NCBI GenBank assembly: GCA_013289585.1
Contig: JABCZR010000013.1
Span: forward strand, 89,021-153,020
Reading direction: 5' to 3'
DNA from: Acidobacteriota bacterium
Lineage (GTDB): Bacteria > Acidobacteriota > Terriglobia > Acidiferrales > UBA7541
DNA length: 64,000 bases
The notes beneath the pieces were generated by a model. It saw nothing but the letters and a program-made list of their open reading frames with translations, was not told the origin of the DNA and ran no database searches. Below are positions 1-8,052 of the stretch, piece after piece (the first letter of the stretch is position 1; every line of letters starts with the position of its first letter). The translations under genes were made by a program, and so were the position numbers.

Positions 1-402
1 CACTTTCGCTCCGTCGGCGACGGCCTCCTGCACGAACTTGACGACGTCAGCCTTGGTCTTGAAAGCCTCACGCGTAGGATTGTCGCCCTCGCCGAAGTCG
101 GGCCCGACGTTTGATCCGGAAATCCTCCGTATCAGAACGAAATCCAGTGCGGCGGCGTGGAGAAGATTCAGGGCGAAGGTGCGCTCGTCCTTCTGCAACT
201 TGAAATCGTACTTGTCTTCGGGAAAATCCTGCGCCATGGCGATGAGTTTGTTCCCAATGTCGTTCCACCTGTCCAACATCTCATCGGAACGAGAACGCGC
301 AGGAGTCGGAGGCTGGCTCTGGGTTTGTGCCTGACTGTGAAGATTCATTCCGACGGCAGCAAGGAGAGTGATCGCAACTAGCGCAAGGGCAGACCGGTTC
401 AT
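1..402 (-). CDS. Secreted DinB-family protein (3' part missing)
   Basis: The 134 visible codons start at an ATG at 402 and run off the left edge of the window, so the C-terminus is missing. The first ~25 residues form a signal peptide (MNRSALALVAITLLAAVG, then a polar Gln/Pro-rich linker). The mature part begins the four-helix DinB/YfiT-like fold, with the segment ERTFALNLLHAAALDF that carries the first metal-ligand His, followed by the RRISGSN(V)GPDFG stretch seen in exported DinB proteins of acidobacteria. DinB folds usually bind a divalent metal and some are thiol-dependent transferases. The substrate of this secreted branch is not known. The family assignment is fairly firm; the function is open. 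Confidence 0.75.
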   Translation of the reverse strand, partial: MNRSALALVAITLLAAVGMNLHSQAQTQSQPPTPARSRSDEMLDRWNDIGNKLIAMAQDFPEDKYDFKLQKDERTFALNLLHAAALDFVLIRRISGSNVGPDFGEGDNPTREAFKTKADVVKFVQEAVADGAKV

Positions 403-662
403 TGTAGATTGCTCCTTATTTTGATCTGCTTTCAGAAGCTCCGTTGAGAGTTAGACGTAGCGCTGCTCCCAAAGTTTTCAGCAAATTTCGTATCAAAAAC
501 TGAAAACCTGCAAATGACGGGAAGATGGAACCAAAGTTGGATGGCATCCAAGCAACGGGCAACTCTTGCGTAATCGGATAAAGGAAGGGTTGGGAAAGAC
601 GCGGCGCGAGCCGAGTGCGGCCTGCGCGGCGACCCTTGCGGAGTACACCCTTCGGGAAACCG

Positions 663-1262
663 CTACTTCACGGTGAACGACGCCGACGCCGTCACATTCT
701 CCCATTCGATGAGCAGTTTTCCCTTGGCGCCGCCGGCGCCTGACAGCGTGATCTTGAGGGTTTCGACCGGAGATGACGGCTTGCCCATGGTGAGCGAAGC
801 GCGGCCCAGCTCGGTGGCCGGATCATCGGTGGTGGCGCCCTCGTGAACGCCGTCCGGTGATACCCCCACGCCCCAGATGTGGCGGCCACCGACCATCAGG
901 GTTTTGTTGACGATCAGCTTCCACTGGCCGTTGCCGAGGGCGGCGTACAGTGTGTAGTCGCCCTTGAGAATGGCGAGGCCATTCAGGTCGAGGTCGGCGT
1001 CGGTGTGCAGAACAGTGGCGTAATCGGCGCCCAGACGCCATACGCTGCCATCCGGCTGGAGCGCGCCCACGCCATTGAAGATGTGGCGCCCCCTGACGGA
1101 GGGGGCGTGGTAGTAGATCCAAATGTTCTTGCCGTTGATGGTGACGCTGGTTTCGGCGCCCGGACTCTTGGTGTTCTTAGTGGACAGGTCTTCCTTCTTC
1201 ACCTGGGCGACGGCCGGCATCAAGCCGCTTAACAAAAGAGCAATCAATAGGATTCGTTTCAT
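663..1262 (-). CDS. DUF2911 domain secreted protein
   Basis: A 199-residue protein with a signal peptide (MKRILLIALLLSGLMPAVAQ). The rest is a single beta-rich domain matching DUF2911: the APSVRGRHIFNG block, the W-R-x-G-A-D segment (WRLGADYATV), a KGDYTLYA strand and the closing LLIEWEN segment. DUF2911 proteins are abundant in Bacteroidetes and Acidobacteria and are presumed periplasmic. No reaction has been assigned to them. The gene stands alone on the minus strand with about 260 bp on its downstream side. The full domain length is present and there is no sign of decay. Confidence 0.85.
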   Translation of the reverse strand: MKRILLIALLLSGLMPAVAQVKKEDLSTKNTKSPGAETSVTINGKNIWIYYHAPSVRGRHIFNGVGALQPDGSVWRLGADYATVLHTDADLDLNGLAILKGDYTLYAALGNGQWKLIVNKTLMVGGRHIWGVGVSPDGVHEGATTDDPATELGRASLTMGKPSSPVETLKITLSGAGGAKGKLLIEWENVTASASFTVK

Positions 1263-1344
1263 TTCCGATGTCGTTCCTTTCTTTTTCCTTGACCTGCGTT
1301 AACCCTTGCGGTAATTTACCGATTTGGAAGATTTTATTTGGAGT

Positions 1345-1373
1345 GCGGCAGCCTTGCTGCCGCTTTTCTTTTT
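1345..1373 (+). terminator. Orphan intrinsic terminator-like hairpin
   Basis: GCGGCAGC at 1345-1352, a three-base loop and GCTGCCGC at 1356-1363 form a perfect 8-bp stem. The run TTTTCTTTTT (1364-1373) follows on the plus strand. Both flanking genes are on the minus strand, so no obvious plus-strand transcript ends here. It could end an unannotated plus-strand RNA, block antisense transcription, or be a dispersed hairpin repeat. Confidence 0.45.
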
Positions 1374-1530
1374 GGCTACCACCTGGACGCGCGCTCACTA
1401 CGCACATGCCCTTTAGAATCAATCTTTCGCAAACTGCACATTATGTAAGTCGCTTTTTTTGAGAACCATGTAAATGATAGCAGTGTCGGATGGCGTTTCA
1501 CCCGCGCTTCTCTCTTGTCATACTCTGCGA

Positions 1531-1642
1531 AAAGAGTGAAAAAATAAGCTCCTTGTTTTCTATCGCTTCCGCACTCTTGCGGCGCTCTTCAAACAAAGAG
1601 TGTTGAGGAACCCTTTTAGCTTCAATGGCTTCCGCACTCTTT
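1531..1642. repeat. Two tandem stem-loop repeat units
   Basis: Unit 1 has AAGAGTG at 1532-1538 pairing with CACTCTT at 1572-1578. Unit 2 has AAAGAGTG at 1595-1602 pairing with CACTCTTT at 1635-1642. GCTTCCGCACTCTT is repeated exactly at 1565-1578 and 1628-1641, 63 bp apart. The interiors are only loosely similar, so what is conserved is the inverted terminal sequence. The class is unknown; a REP- or MITE-like remnant or a structured RNA are possibilities. Confidence 0.5.
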
Positions 1643-1836
1643 CTCAAAAACAAACAGGGGGATAGGGGGGGTATCCTTCCCAATTTGGAACGCCAACCTA
1701 GAATTATTGTCCCTTCCAGGGGAGATTCGCGACGTACCAACCTTTCAAGTCCGAGCCCGAACCCTTCCGAGAAGAATTTCCTTCCGGTTTCGACTGAGTC
1801 TGAGAACCGAACGCTGACGAGCGAACAAGTTATGCC

Positions 1837-2553
1837 CTACTCCTTCAACAGATACAGCGCCCTCTCCAGTTCCAGTTCCAGTTTTGCGCCCTTCGGCAAA
1901 TTCAACTCATGCCCTCGCCCGGATTCCATCAGATACGCCGTAAGCGCCCCCAACGCCGCTCCCTCGGCAGCTTCCTTCTTGTCTTTATTTTTCACACCTT
2001 TGACCGCGCCAATCGCCGCCCCAGCCGCCGCGGATTCTGCTGCGTCCTGTTGCGTACTCGATCGCCCTTCAATCAGCCCTTCTTTTGTGGGGCCAGACCT
2101 AACACTATGATCACCCGGCACGCTCACCACTTCCGCCACGATCGGCAGAACGCCGAACTTGGTATGAATCTCGTCAAATGTCAGCCAGAGTTTCGCCCGA
2201 CCCGCTACACCCGCCGGCTCCACGTGGCTGATATGCCCGCGAATCTCCGCCCCAACCGGCAAGTAGATCCCGCTGCCTGCCTCCAGCGGCTCCAGCGTCT
2301 TAACCTTGAACTTGGCGTTTTCCTGCGTGCCCCTGGTTCCAAGCTCGTCTTCGAGCTTCACCAGAAACTTGGTCCCCGGCGCAACGGCGTACGTCTCAAT
2401 GGGAAGCCCGCGCCGCTGTCCGTCCGCAACCTGCTGCCTTTGCTCCGTTTGCGGCGCGGGTGGCTCTTGTGCTTTGGCTACGACCCCGAGCCCCAAGACT
2501 ATAGCCAGAACCGCGATCCCCGATGATGCAAACCCAATCTCCAACCGATTCAT
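1837..2553 (-). CDS. Secreted glycine-zipper protein of unknown function
   Basis: A 238-residue protein. The ATG at 2553 is chosen because GGAGGAG lies seven bases upstream; the frame is open further upstream but has no such site. An N-terminal hydrophobic segment (about residues 8-26) is a signal peptide or membrane anchor. The central part (about 60-150) resembles a TrbI-like beta domain used to set surface or lipid-associated material, with the pattern PVGAEIRGHISHVEPAG. Residues ~170-215 are an Ala/Gly-rich zipper (AAAGAAIGAVKGVKN, AAEGAALGALTAYL), a pattern that often inserts in membranes. The C-terminus is an acidic/basic amphipathic strand. No enzyme motif is visible, and the function is not assigned. 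Confidence 0.7.
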   Translation of the reverse strand: MNRLEIGFASSGIAVLAIVLGLGVVAKAQEPPAPQTEQRQQVADGQRRGLPIETYAVAPGTKFLVKLEDELGTRGTQENAKFKVKTLEPLEAGSGIYLPVGAEIRGHISHVEPAGVAGRAKLWLTFDEIHTKFGVLPIVAEVVSVPGDHSVRSGPTKEGLIEGRSSTQQDAAESAAAGAAIGAVKGVKNKDKKEAAEGAALGALTAYLMESGRGHELNLPKGAKLELELERALYLLKE

Positions 2554-2766
2554 GTGCTCCTCCTGCCGAATGCGAAGCACTCCGTACATGCAGTCGACGC
2601 GCCATCGCCACTTCGCCGCAGGTCGTGCAACATGTTGGAACGAAAGCCACTTGGAGAGATGCCCGGACCCTGAAACGTAATCACGCGCGTCACTGTCGTC
2701 GGTTTCCGGCATCCCCCCGACAGCGAATTCCGACACTTTCTCAGCCAATCGCCTCAGGTCTGCAAT

Positions 2767-3462
2767 CTACTCTTCGAGAAAATGCCTGATCCTGTGCAGC
2801 ACGGACGCATACATGGCGGGTGTCACGCGCCCGGTTTGGGTATTTTGCTGACTAGGATGGTAGATCCCGAACAGCCGCGGTGAGCCAGGCGTCACCTCGC
2901 ACTCGGCTCCGTGAGCGAATTTGTACAAAGCGTGAGAGGCAATCACTCCGCGCTGCTTCAGGATTTCCAGATATGCGTCCCAGGCAATTTTTCCTAAGGC
3001 GAGTACCGCTTTTGGTTTCAGAATCTCGATTTCTTGCTCCAGGTAACCGCGGCAATTCGCTATCTCCTTCGGCAGCGGCTTGTTCTCCGGCGGAGCGCAC
3101 CGGCAAGTCGCGCTGATGTACGCGTCCTTCAGTAGCAGCCCGTCATCGCGATGCAGGGAAGTGGCTTGATTCGCGAAGCCTGCTTTGTTTAGCGCCGCGT
3201 ACAGAAAATCGCCGGAACGGTCGCCCGTAAACATTCGTCCCGTGCGATTCGCTCCATGCGCCGCGGGAGCGAGTCCCAAAATCAAAAGCTGCGCTTGAGG
3301 ATCTCCGAACCCCGGAACTGGCTTGCCCCAATACGTCCACTCGCGGTACGCCCGCCGTTTTTCCCGCGCCATCTTTTCGCGATGACGCACGAGCCGCGGG
3401 CACTTCCGGCAGGCGACAATTTCTTCGTTCAAGAGACGAAGCTGTGGGGGTTGTTCTGGCAT
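2767..3462 (-). CDS. udgB: Family-5 uracil-DNA glycosylase (UdgB type)
   Basis: A 231-residue DNA repair enzyme that removes uracil, and in this family often hypoxanthine, from DNA. Four cysteines suited to a 4Fe-4S cluster are visible: C18 and C21 (CRKCPR), and C122 and C137 in the RCAPPENKPLPKEIANC block. The active-site loop GLAPAAHGANRTGRMFTG (about 63-80) lacks the Asp/Glu of families 1 and 4, which is the mark of family 5. The C-terminal loop HPSQQNTQTG is the expected DNA-binding motif. The start lies 4 bp after the stop of the PEP mutase-like gene, so translation is probably coupled. Confidence 0.9.
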   Translation of the reverse strand: MPEQPPQLRLLNEEIVACRKCPRLVRHREKMAREKRRAYREWTYWGKPVPGFGDPQAQLLILGLAPAAHGANRTGRMFTGDRSGDFLYAALNKAGFANQATSLHRDDGLLLKDAYISATCRCAPPENKPLPKEIANCRGYLEQEIEILKPKAVLALGKIAWDAYLEILKQRGVIASHALYKFAHGAECEVTPGSPRLFGIYHPSQQNTQTGRVTPAMYASVLHRIRHFLEE

Positions 3463-3466
3463 GAGC

Positions 3467-4315
3467 CTACGATGGCTGGCGTGTCATCATTCGTTTCAGC
3501 TCGATAAAGGGCGTTGCTCCGGCAAACATCGTGTCGCAAGAGCGCGCTTCCAGCATTTCATTTCCGATGCGCTGCACGGCTCCCATCGCGGCGCGCATAA
3601 TACCTGATCCCGCGCTGATGCGGGCCACGCCGATTTTTTCCAGCTCGGCGAGCGGCGGGCACGCTGGTGTTGCCAGAATGTTGAGCGGAGCTTCCACGGC
3701 CTTCACCAGCTTGGCGATAGTGTCCCGGTCGTAGAGCCCAGGCGCAAACAAACAATCCGCTCCTGCGCGATGATAGGCGCGCAAACGCTCGACGGTCCGC
3801 TCGAACCGCGTGGGCTCAGGCCCGATGGGCATCAAATAAATGTCCGTGCGCGCGTTTAGCACGAATGGAACGCCCAGCGATGCGGCTGTTTCGCGGATGA
3901 CCCGGATTTTCTCCACCTGAAGCGAAATAGCGACTTGCGAGCTCTCGTCATCTCCGGTCACATCTTCCAGATTCATTCCGATCGCGCCTGCTTCGATGGC
4001 TGCTCTCGCCGTTTCCGCCATCTCTCTGACGGTAGTGCCGTAACCCGCCTCCAAATCCGCGGTCACGGGGATGCGGACGGCGCGCGCAATGCGGCCCACG
4101 ACCTCGAGCATCTCGCCACGGGAGAGCCGCTGGCCGTCTGGATAGCCCAACGAATAAGCGATTCCCGCGCTGGTCGTGGCAATCGCGGGGTGCCCGCACT
4201 CCTCAAGAATTCGCGCGCTGGCCACGTCCCACGCGTTTGGGAGTAGCAGCAATCGCGAGCCGTGGTGCAGCTTCCGGAAATTCTCGGCCTTTTCGGCTTG
4301 CACTCGCACATTCAT
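3467..4315 (-). CDS. Isocitrate lyase/PEP mutase family enzyme
   Basis: A 282-residue TIM-barrel protein. The ATG at 4315 is preferred because GGAGGG lies six bases upstream. Residues 83-92 (PVTADLEAGY) carry the family's Mg-binding Asp, and NLEDV near 115 is also conserved in the superfamily. The KKCGH signature of true isocitrate lyase is missing, so this is one of the short oxaloacetate-acetylhydrolase/methylisocitrate-lyase/PEP-mutase-like members that break or form C-C or C-P bonds on small carboxylates. The exact substrate cannot be read from sequence. It sits directly upstream of udgB, 4 bp apart. Confidence 0.8.
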   Translation of the reverse strand: MNVRVQAEKAENFRKLHHGSRLLLLPNAWDVASARILEECGHPAIATTSAGIAYSLGYPDGQRLSRGEMLEVVGRIARAVRIPVTADLEAGYGTTVREMAETARAAIEAGAIGMNLEDVTGDDESSQVAISLQVEKIRVIRETAASLGVPFVLNARTDIYLMPIGPEPTRFERTVERLRAYHRAGADCLFAPGLYDRDTIAKLVKAVEAPLNILATPACPPLAELEKIGVARISAGSGIMRAAMGAVQRIGNEMLEARSCDTMFAGATPFIELKRMMTRQPS

Positions 4316-4430
4316 CAGAAACCCTCCACGAGGTGAACGATGATTTTTTCCTTTCACGGAAAACTAGGCTTTCTCCTGTGGGTAAGAAACGTCCAAATTG
4401 GCAAGCGATTCACCCGCAAGAAAACCAACT

Positions 4431-5213
4431 TCAAGCCAGGATTTTCAGCACCTCGTCGTGAAGTTTTCCGTTTGTGCTTACCAGATCTCCCGTGTAAATC
4501 GTTCGCTCGCCACGCACATTCGTGGAACGCCCGCCGGCCTCCTCTACGATGATTCCGAGTGGCGCAAGGTCCCACGGCTGCGAAGTCAGGTCCACCGCAA
4601 CTTCGATCGCGCCTTCCGCGACAAGCATGTGTTGCCAGAAACCGCCGATGGCGCGGCCATTTTTTGCAGTATCGGCGAGCTGCCGCAATTTCGTTCGCAT
4701 CGCTGGATTTTTTTTCGGTCCGGTGCCGGTTGTAAAGATCATCGCTCGACTGAGCTTGTCTACATTGGAAACATGAATTCGTTTGCCGTTTCGAAACGCA
4801 CCTTCTCCGCGATAGGCCCACCACCGCGTGCCCAGCGCCGGCGCGCTGGCCATTCCAGCGACGATCTCGCCGTTCAGTTCGATTCCCATCAATGTTCCAA
4901 ACGTCGGAATCCCACGCGAAAATTCTTCCGTCCCGTCAATCGGATCAATAATCATCCGGGCTCGCCCCGAAGTGCTCGCCGCGGCCGAATCGTCCCCACC
5001 CATTTCCTCACCCAGAACATCCAATGCCAGCCCGCTCGCCGCCACTTTTGCGCGCGCCATTTCTTCCACGGCACGGTCCGCCTGCGTCACCGCCGTTCCA
5101 TCGCCTTTTCGGTCAACGCGCAGCTCTTCTGCGCGAAAATATCGCATCGCAATCGCCTGCGCTTCGTTCGCGATTGTTTCGAACAACGCCCCGTATACTT
5201 GTCCGTACTCCAT
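4431..5213 (-). CDS. hisN: Inositol-monophosphatase family, HisN-like phosphatase
   Basis: A 260-residue Mg-dependent sugar-phosphate phosphatase. The two metal-binding blocks are intact: GEE at 68-70 and DPIDGTEEF at 90-98, with the third ligand in PWDLAP at about D215. The short form, and the wording of the DPIDGTEEFSRG and QPWDLAPL blocks, resemble the HisN type of histidinol-phosphate phosphatase (last-but-one phosphate step of histidine synthesis) more than inositol phosphatases. A strong GGGGAGA site precedes the ATG. It is divergent from the trp cluster. The fold is certain. The histidinol-phosphate substrate is an inference. Confidence 0.75.
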   Translation of the reverse strand: MEYGQVYGALFETIANEAQAIAMRYFRAEELRVDRKGDGTAVTQADRAVEEMARAKVAASGLALDVLGEEMGGDDSAAASTSGRARMIIDPIDGTEEFSRGIPTFGTLMGIELNGEIVAGMASAPALGTRWWAYRGEGAFRNGKRIHVSNVDKLSRAMIFTTGTGPKKNPAMRTKLRQLADTAKNGRAIGGFWQHMLVAEGAIEVAVDLTSQPWDLAPLGIIVEEAGGRSTNVRGERTIYTGDLVSTNGKLHDEVLKILA

Positions 5214-5258
5214 CAGTTCTCCCCAGTGGCCGAATTTCTGCCGCAGAGCATTTCCGAA

Positions 5259-5279
5259 TCACCAATCACCAGTCACCTC
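5259..5279. repeat. Three tandem 7-bp repeats
   Basis: TCACCAA, TCACCAG and TCACCTC stand in tandem between the divergent hisN-like gene and trpC. The first five bases are the same in each copy. It may be a slippage-prone microsatellite or a binding-site array. No function is visible. Confidence 0.5.
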
Positions 5280-5324
5280 ATTTGACTCCGTGCTCCCACA
5301 CCCCTAGCATACAAAGTTATCGCA

Positions 5325-6137
5325 ATGTCTGCTCAAGCCAACACCGGAAGCGTGCTGGACCGCATCCTGGAGGCGCGCCGCGCGGAAGTGGATCACCGCA
5401 AACGCGTGCTGCCGGAAACCGCGCTGAAGTATGGTGTGAAAGCGGCAACGCCGCTGCGCGATTTTTCCGCGGCGCTTTGCCGCGATGGACTCAATGTTCT
5501 CGCGGAACTCAAGCCGGCCTCGCCTTCGCGCGGGGTGCTTCGGGATCCGTTCGAACCAGTCTCTCTTGCGCAGTCGTTCGAATCGGCCGGTGCTTGCGCG
5601 CTTTCTGTCCTCACTGAAGCTGAATTTTTCCGTGGCTCGCTGAAAAACCTTCGCGACGCCCGCAAATCCGTTCAACTCCCGGTTCTCCGCAAGGATTTTA
5701 TTTTCGATCCGTGGCAGGTCTGGGAAACCCGCGCCAACGACGCGGACAGTTTCCTGCTCATTGCCGCCACGCTTGAAGATGGAATTCTTCGCGACCTTCT
5801 GATGCTGGGCCGCGAACTGCGAATGGAACCCCTCGTCGAAGTTCATATGGCTCGGGAACTCGATCGCGCGCTCGCCGTTGGCGCGCGCATCATCGGCGTC
5901 AACAATCGTGACCTCAAGACGCTTACCACCCGCGTTGAAACTTCGTTCGAACTGATCGATCGCATCCCCGACGACTGCATCGCCGTCAGTGAATCCGGAC
6001 TGCGCACCCACGAAGATCTCCTGAAACTCCGCGCCGCGGGCTTCGATGCGTTTCTAATTGGCACGCACCTAATGCTTTCTCCCGATCCCGCCACGGCTCT
6101 TTCCTCCCTCCTGCATGCGTCCCCGGGAACGCTGTAG
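5325..6137 (+). CDS. trpC: Indole-3-glycerol phosphate synthase
   Basis: A 270-residue TIM-barrel enzyme that closes the pyrrole ring of indole-3-glycerol phosphate in tryptophan synthesis. The catalytic block LAELKPASPSRG (59-70) has the expected Glu, Lys and phosphate-contacting Ser residues. Further active-site strands follow in order: LRKDFIFD, EVHMARELDRAL, GVNNRDLKT and SESGL. It is the first gene of the plus-strand aromatic cluster; its stop is immediately followed by the trpF start. The length is normal for a monofunctional TrpC, so it is not fused to TrpF as in enteric bacteria. Confidence 0.95.
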   Translation: MSAQANTGSVLDRILEARRAEVDHRKRVLPETALKYGVKAATPLRDFSAALCRDGLNVLAELKPASPSRGVLRDPFEPVSLAQSFESAGACALSVLTEAEFFRGSLKNLRDARKSVQLPVLRKDFIFDPWQVWETRANDADSFLLIAATLEDGILRDLLMLGRELRMEPLVEVHMARELDRALAVGARIIGVNNRDLKTLTTRVETSFELIDRIPDDCIAVSESGLRTHEDLLKLRAAGFDAFLIGTHLMLSPDPATALSSLLHASPGTL

Positions 6138-6773
6138 GTGGCCATGGTCCGCGTTAAAATCTGTGGGATTACCAACGCCGCCGATGCCCTCGCCGCTGTC
6201 GAAGCTGGCGCAAATCTCCTCGGCTTCAATTTCTACGTAAAGAGCCCGCGTCACATATCCGAAGCCGAAGCGGCAACAATTCGGCTGCAACTTCCGAAAA
6301 AGGTTGAAGCCGTGGGCATCTTCGTCAACACGGCATCTGCTGAGGTTGACGCGCTCTGCAACTCGCTGAAGCTCGACGCCGCACAGCTCCATGGCGACGA
6401 ATCGCCGGAAGAGGTTTCTGAACTTGCGAGCAGAGTCCCGGTTATCAAAGCGTTTCGCGTCGAACCGGATTTTCCGATCAAAACGCTCGACGAATACTCC
6501 GCGGCCTTTGCCTTCTTGTTTGACGCCGCTCACACGGGCCAATATGGCGGGACTGGCCGCACGACGGATTGGGACGTGGCGCGACGCGCCGCGAAGGACC
6601 ACCGTATTATTTTGGCAGGGGGCCTGAAAGTGGAAAACGTCGCTGCTGCTGTTCGGATCGTTCGTCCTTACGGGATTGACGTCGCCAGCGGTGTAGAATC
6701 AAAGCCGGGAAAGAAAGATCACGGTCGATTGCGCGAATTCATTCAGGAAGTGCGCCGCGCCGAACGGAAATAA
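6138..6773 (+). CDS. trpF: Phosphoribosylanthranilate isomerase
   Basis: About 211 residues. It catalyses the Amadori isomerisation preceding TrpC. The conserved catalytic Cys is in VKICGITNAADAL near the N-terminus, and the catalytic Asp is in FDAAHTGQYGGTG. The phosphate-binding strands LAGGLKVENV and DVASGVES close the barrel. Translation may begin at the GTG at 6138, directly after the trpC stop, or at the ATG at 6144; both are in frame. Either way the spacing implies coupling to trpC. Confidence 0.95.
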   Translation: MAMVRVKICGITNAADALAAVEAGANLLGFNFYVKSPRHISEAEAATIRLQLPKKVEAVGIFVNTASAEVDALCNSLKLDAAQLHGDESPEEVSELASRVPVIKAFRVEPDFPIKTLDEYSAAFAFLFDAAHTGQYGGTGRTTDWDVARRAAKDHRIILAGGLKVENVAAAVRIVRPYGIDVASGVESKPGKKDHGRLREFIQEVRRAERK

Positions 6774-6782
6774 TAAAGCGGC

Positions 6783-6816
6783 AGAAAACAGAAAGTAGAA
6801 ATCAGAAAGTAGAAGA
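6783..6816 (+). repeat. Purine-rich tandem repeat before trpB
   Basis: Two 14-bp copies of CAGAAAGTAGAA plus two bases (6789-6802 and 6803-6816) follow a partial copy. The purine tract runs to the AAAGG just ahead of the trpB ATG, so it lies where the ribosome loads. A near-identical 18-mer (17 of 18) occurs on the minus strand at 55737-55754. Confidence 0.55.
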
Positions 6817-6822
6817 TAAAGG

Positions 6823-8034
6823 ATGAGCTCGATTCTACAATCGCCGACGACAGCGGCGGGAAGGTTTGGGCCTTATGGCGGGCGGTACGTGCCCGAAACG
6901 CTGATGGTGCCGCTGTTCGAATTGGAGCGCGTGTACGAACTCGCGAAATCCGATGCTACTTTCCAGGCCCAATTCGAAGCGCTGCTGAAGAATTTCGCGG
7001 GGCGCCCCACTCCGTTGCAATTCGCGTCACGGCTTACGGAAAAACTTGGCGGGCCGCGAATTTATCTCAAGCGCGAAGATCTGCTCCATACTGGCGCGCA
7101 TAAAATCAACAATGCGATTGGCCAAGCGCTGCTCGCCGTGAAAATGGGCAAGCCCCGGATCATCGCGGAAACCGGCGCGGGCCAGCACGGAGTTGCGTCA
7201 GCTACCGTCGCTGCCCACTTCGGCCTTGAATGCGTCGTGTACATGGGCACGGAGGACATGGCGCGGCAGGCGCTGAACGTTGCCCGGATGCGCATGCTCG
7301 GCACGCAGGTTGTGGGCGTGGATTCGGGAAGCCGCACGCTGAAAGATGCCATCAACGAAGCCATGCGCGATTGGGTCACCAACGTCCGCACGACCCACTA
7401 TCTTCTCGGCTCCGTGCTCGGCGCGCACCCGTATCCGACCATGGTGCGCGATTTCCAATCCGTCATCGGGCGGGAAGCTCGCGAGCAAATCCTGGTCGCC
7501 GAAAAGCGACTTCCCACGCATCTCATCGCCTGCGTGGGCGGCGGTTCGAACGCAATCGGTCTTTTTCACAATTTCATGCGCGATTCGGACGTAAAGATGA
7601 TCGGCATCGAAGCCGGTGGACGCGGCGGCCAGCTCGGCGAACACGCCGCGCGCCTTGCCGCCGCGCAGGGTTTCACCGGCGCGCGTCCCGGCGTGCTCCA
7701 GGGCACCTACACCTATGTTTTGCAGAATGAAGATGGCCAGATCGCCACGACTCATTCCATCTCTGCCGGGCTGGATTATCCAGCTATCGGTCCTGAACAC
7801 GCCTGGCTGGCCGACCAGCACCGCGCCGAATACTCCGCTGTCTCCGATCAAGCTGCGCTCGACGCCGCGCGCCTGCTCTCGCGCACAGAAGGCATCATCC
7901 CGGCCCTCGAATCCGCCCACGCGATCGCCGGTCTCGTCGAGCGCATCCCCAAAATGAGCAAAGACGGCCTCGTCATCCTAAGCCTCTCCGGCCGCGGCGA
8001 CAAGGACATGGACACTTACTCGCGCCTGCTCTAA
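6823..8034 (+). CDS. trpB: Tryptophan synthase beta chain
   Basis: A 403-residue PLP enzyme that condenses indole with serine to give tryptophan, working as an alpha2beta2 complex with TrpA. The PLP lysine is K94 in [10 protein letters not shown], and the phosphate-binding loop GGGSNAIG is intact. The N-terminal [13 protein letters not shown] motif marks the ordinary TrpB1 type and not the TrpB2 type. It is separated from trpF by about 50 bp that contain the purine-rich repeat; trpA follows after 18 bp. It is full length. Confidence 0.97.
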   Translation: MSSILQSPTTAAGRFGPYGGRYVPETLMVPLFELERVYELAKSDATFQAQFEALLKNFAGRPTPLQFASRLTEKLGGPRIYLKREDLLHTGAHKINNAIGQALLAVKMGKPRIIAETGAGQHGVASATVAAHFGLECVVYMGTEDMARQALNVARMRMLGTQVVGVDSGSRTLKDAINEAMRDWVTNVRTTHYLLGSVLGAHPYPTMVRDFQSVIGREAREQILVAEKRLPTHLIACVGGGSNAIGLFHNFMRDSDVKMIGIEAGGRGGQLGEHAARLAAAQGFTGARPGVLQGTYTYVLQNEDGQIATTHSISAGLDYPAIGPEHAWLADQHRAEYSAVSDQAALDAARLLSRTEGIIPALESAHAIAGLVERIPKMSKDGLVILSLSGRGDKDMDTYSRLL

Positions 8035-8052
8035 TCTTTCTTCCCTAAAGAA

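Larger units (their letters stand above)
1263..1836. other. Structured 574-bp intergenic gap
   Basis: There is no credible gene in this gap. It holds a perfect hairpin followed by a T-tract pointing along the plus strand (1345-1373), and two tandem copies of an imperfect ~60-bp unit whose ends are inverted repeats (1531-1642). It also has a G-rich run near 1658-1672. Short open frames here look like shadows of the repeat. Confidence 0.6.

Noticed and set aside
1498..1740. 80-codon minus-strand frame with a repeated KSAEAIE
   Set aside because: The repeated peptide is simply the translated tandem DNA repeat. There is no ribosome-binding site and the composition is not coding-like.
3467..4315. 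Calling the enzyme isocitrate lyase (aceA)
   Set aside because: The KKCGH signature of true isocitrate lyase is absent and the protein is much shorter than AceA.
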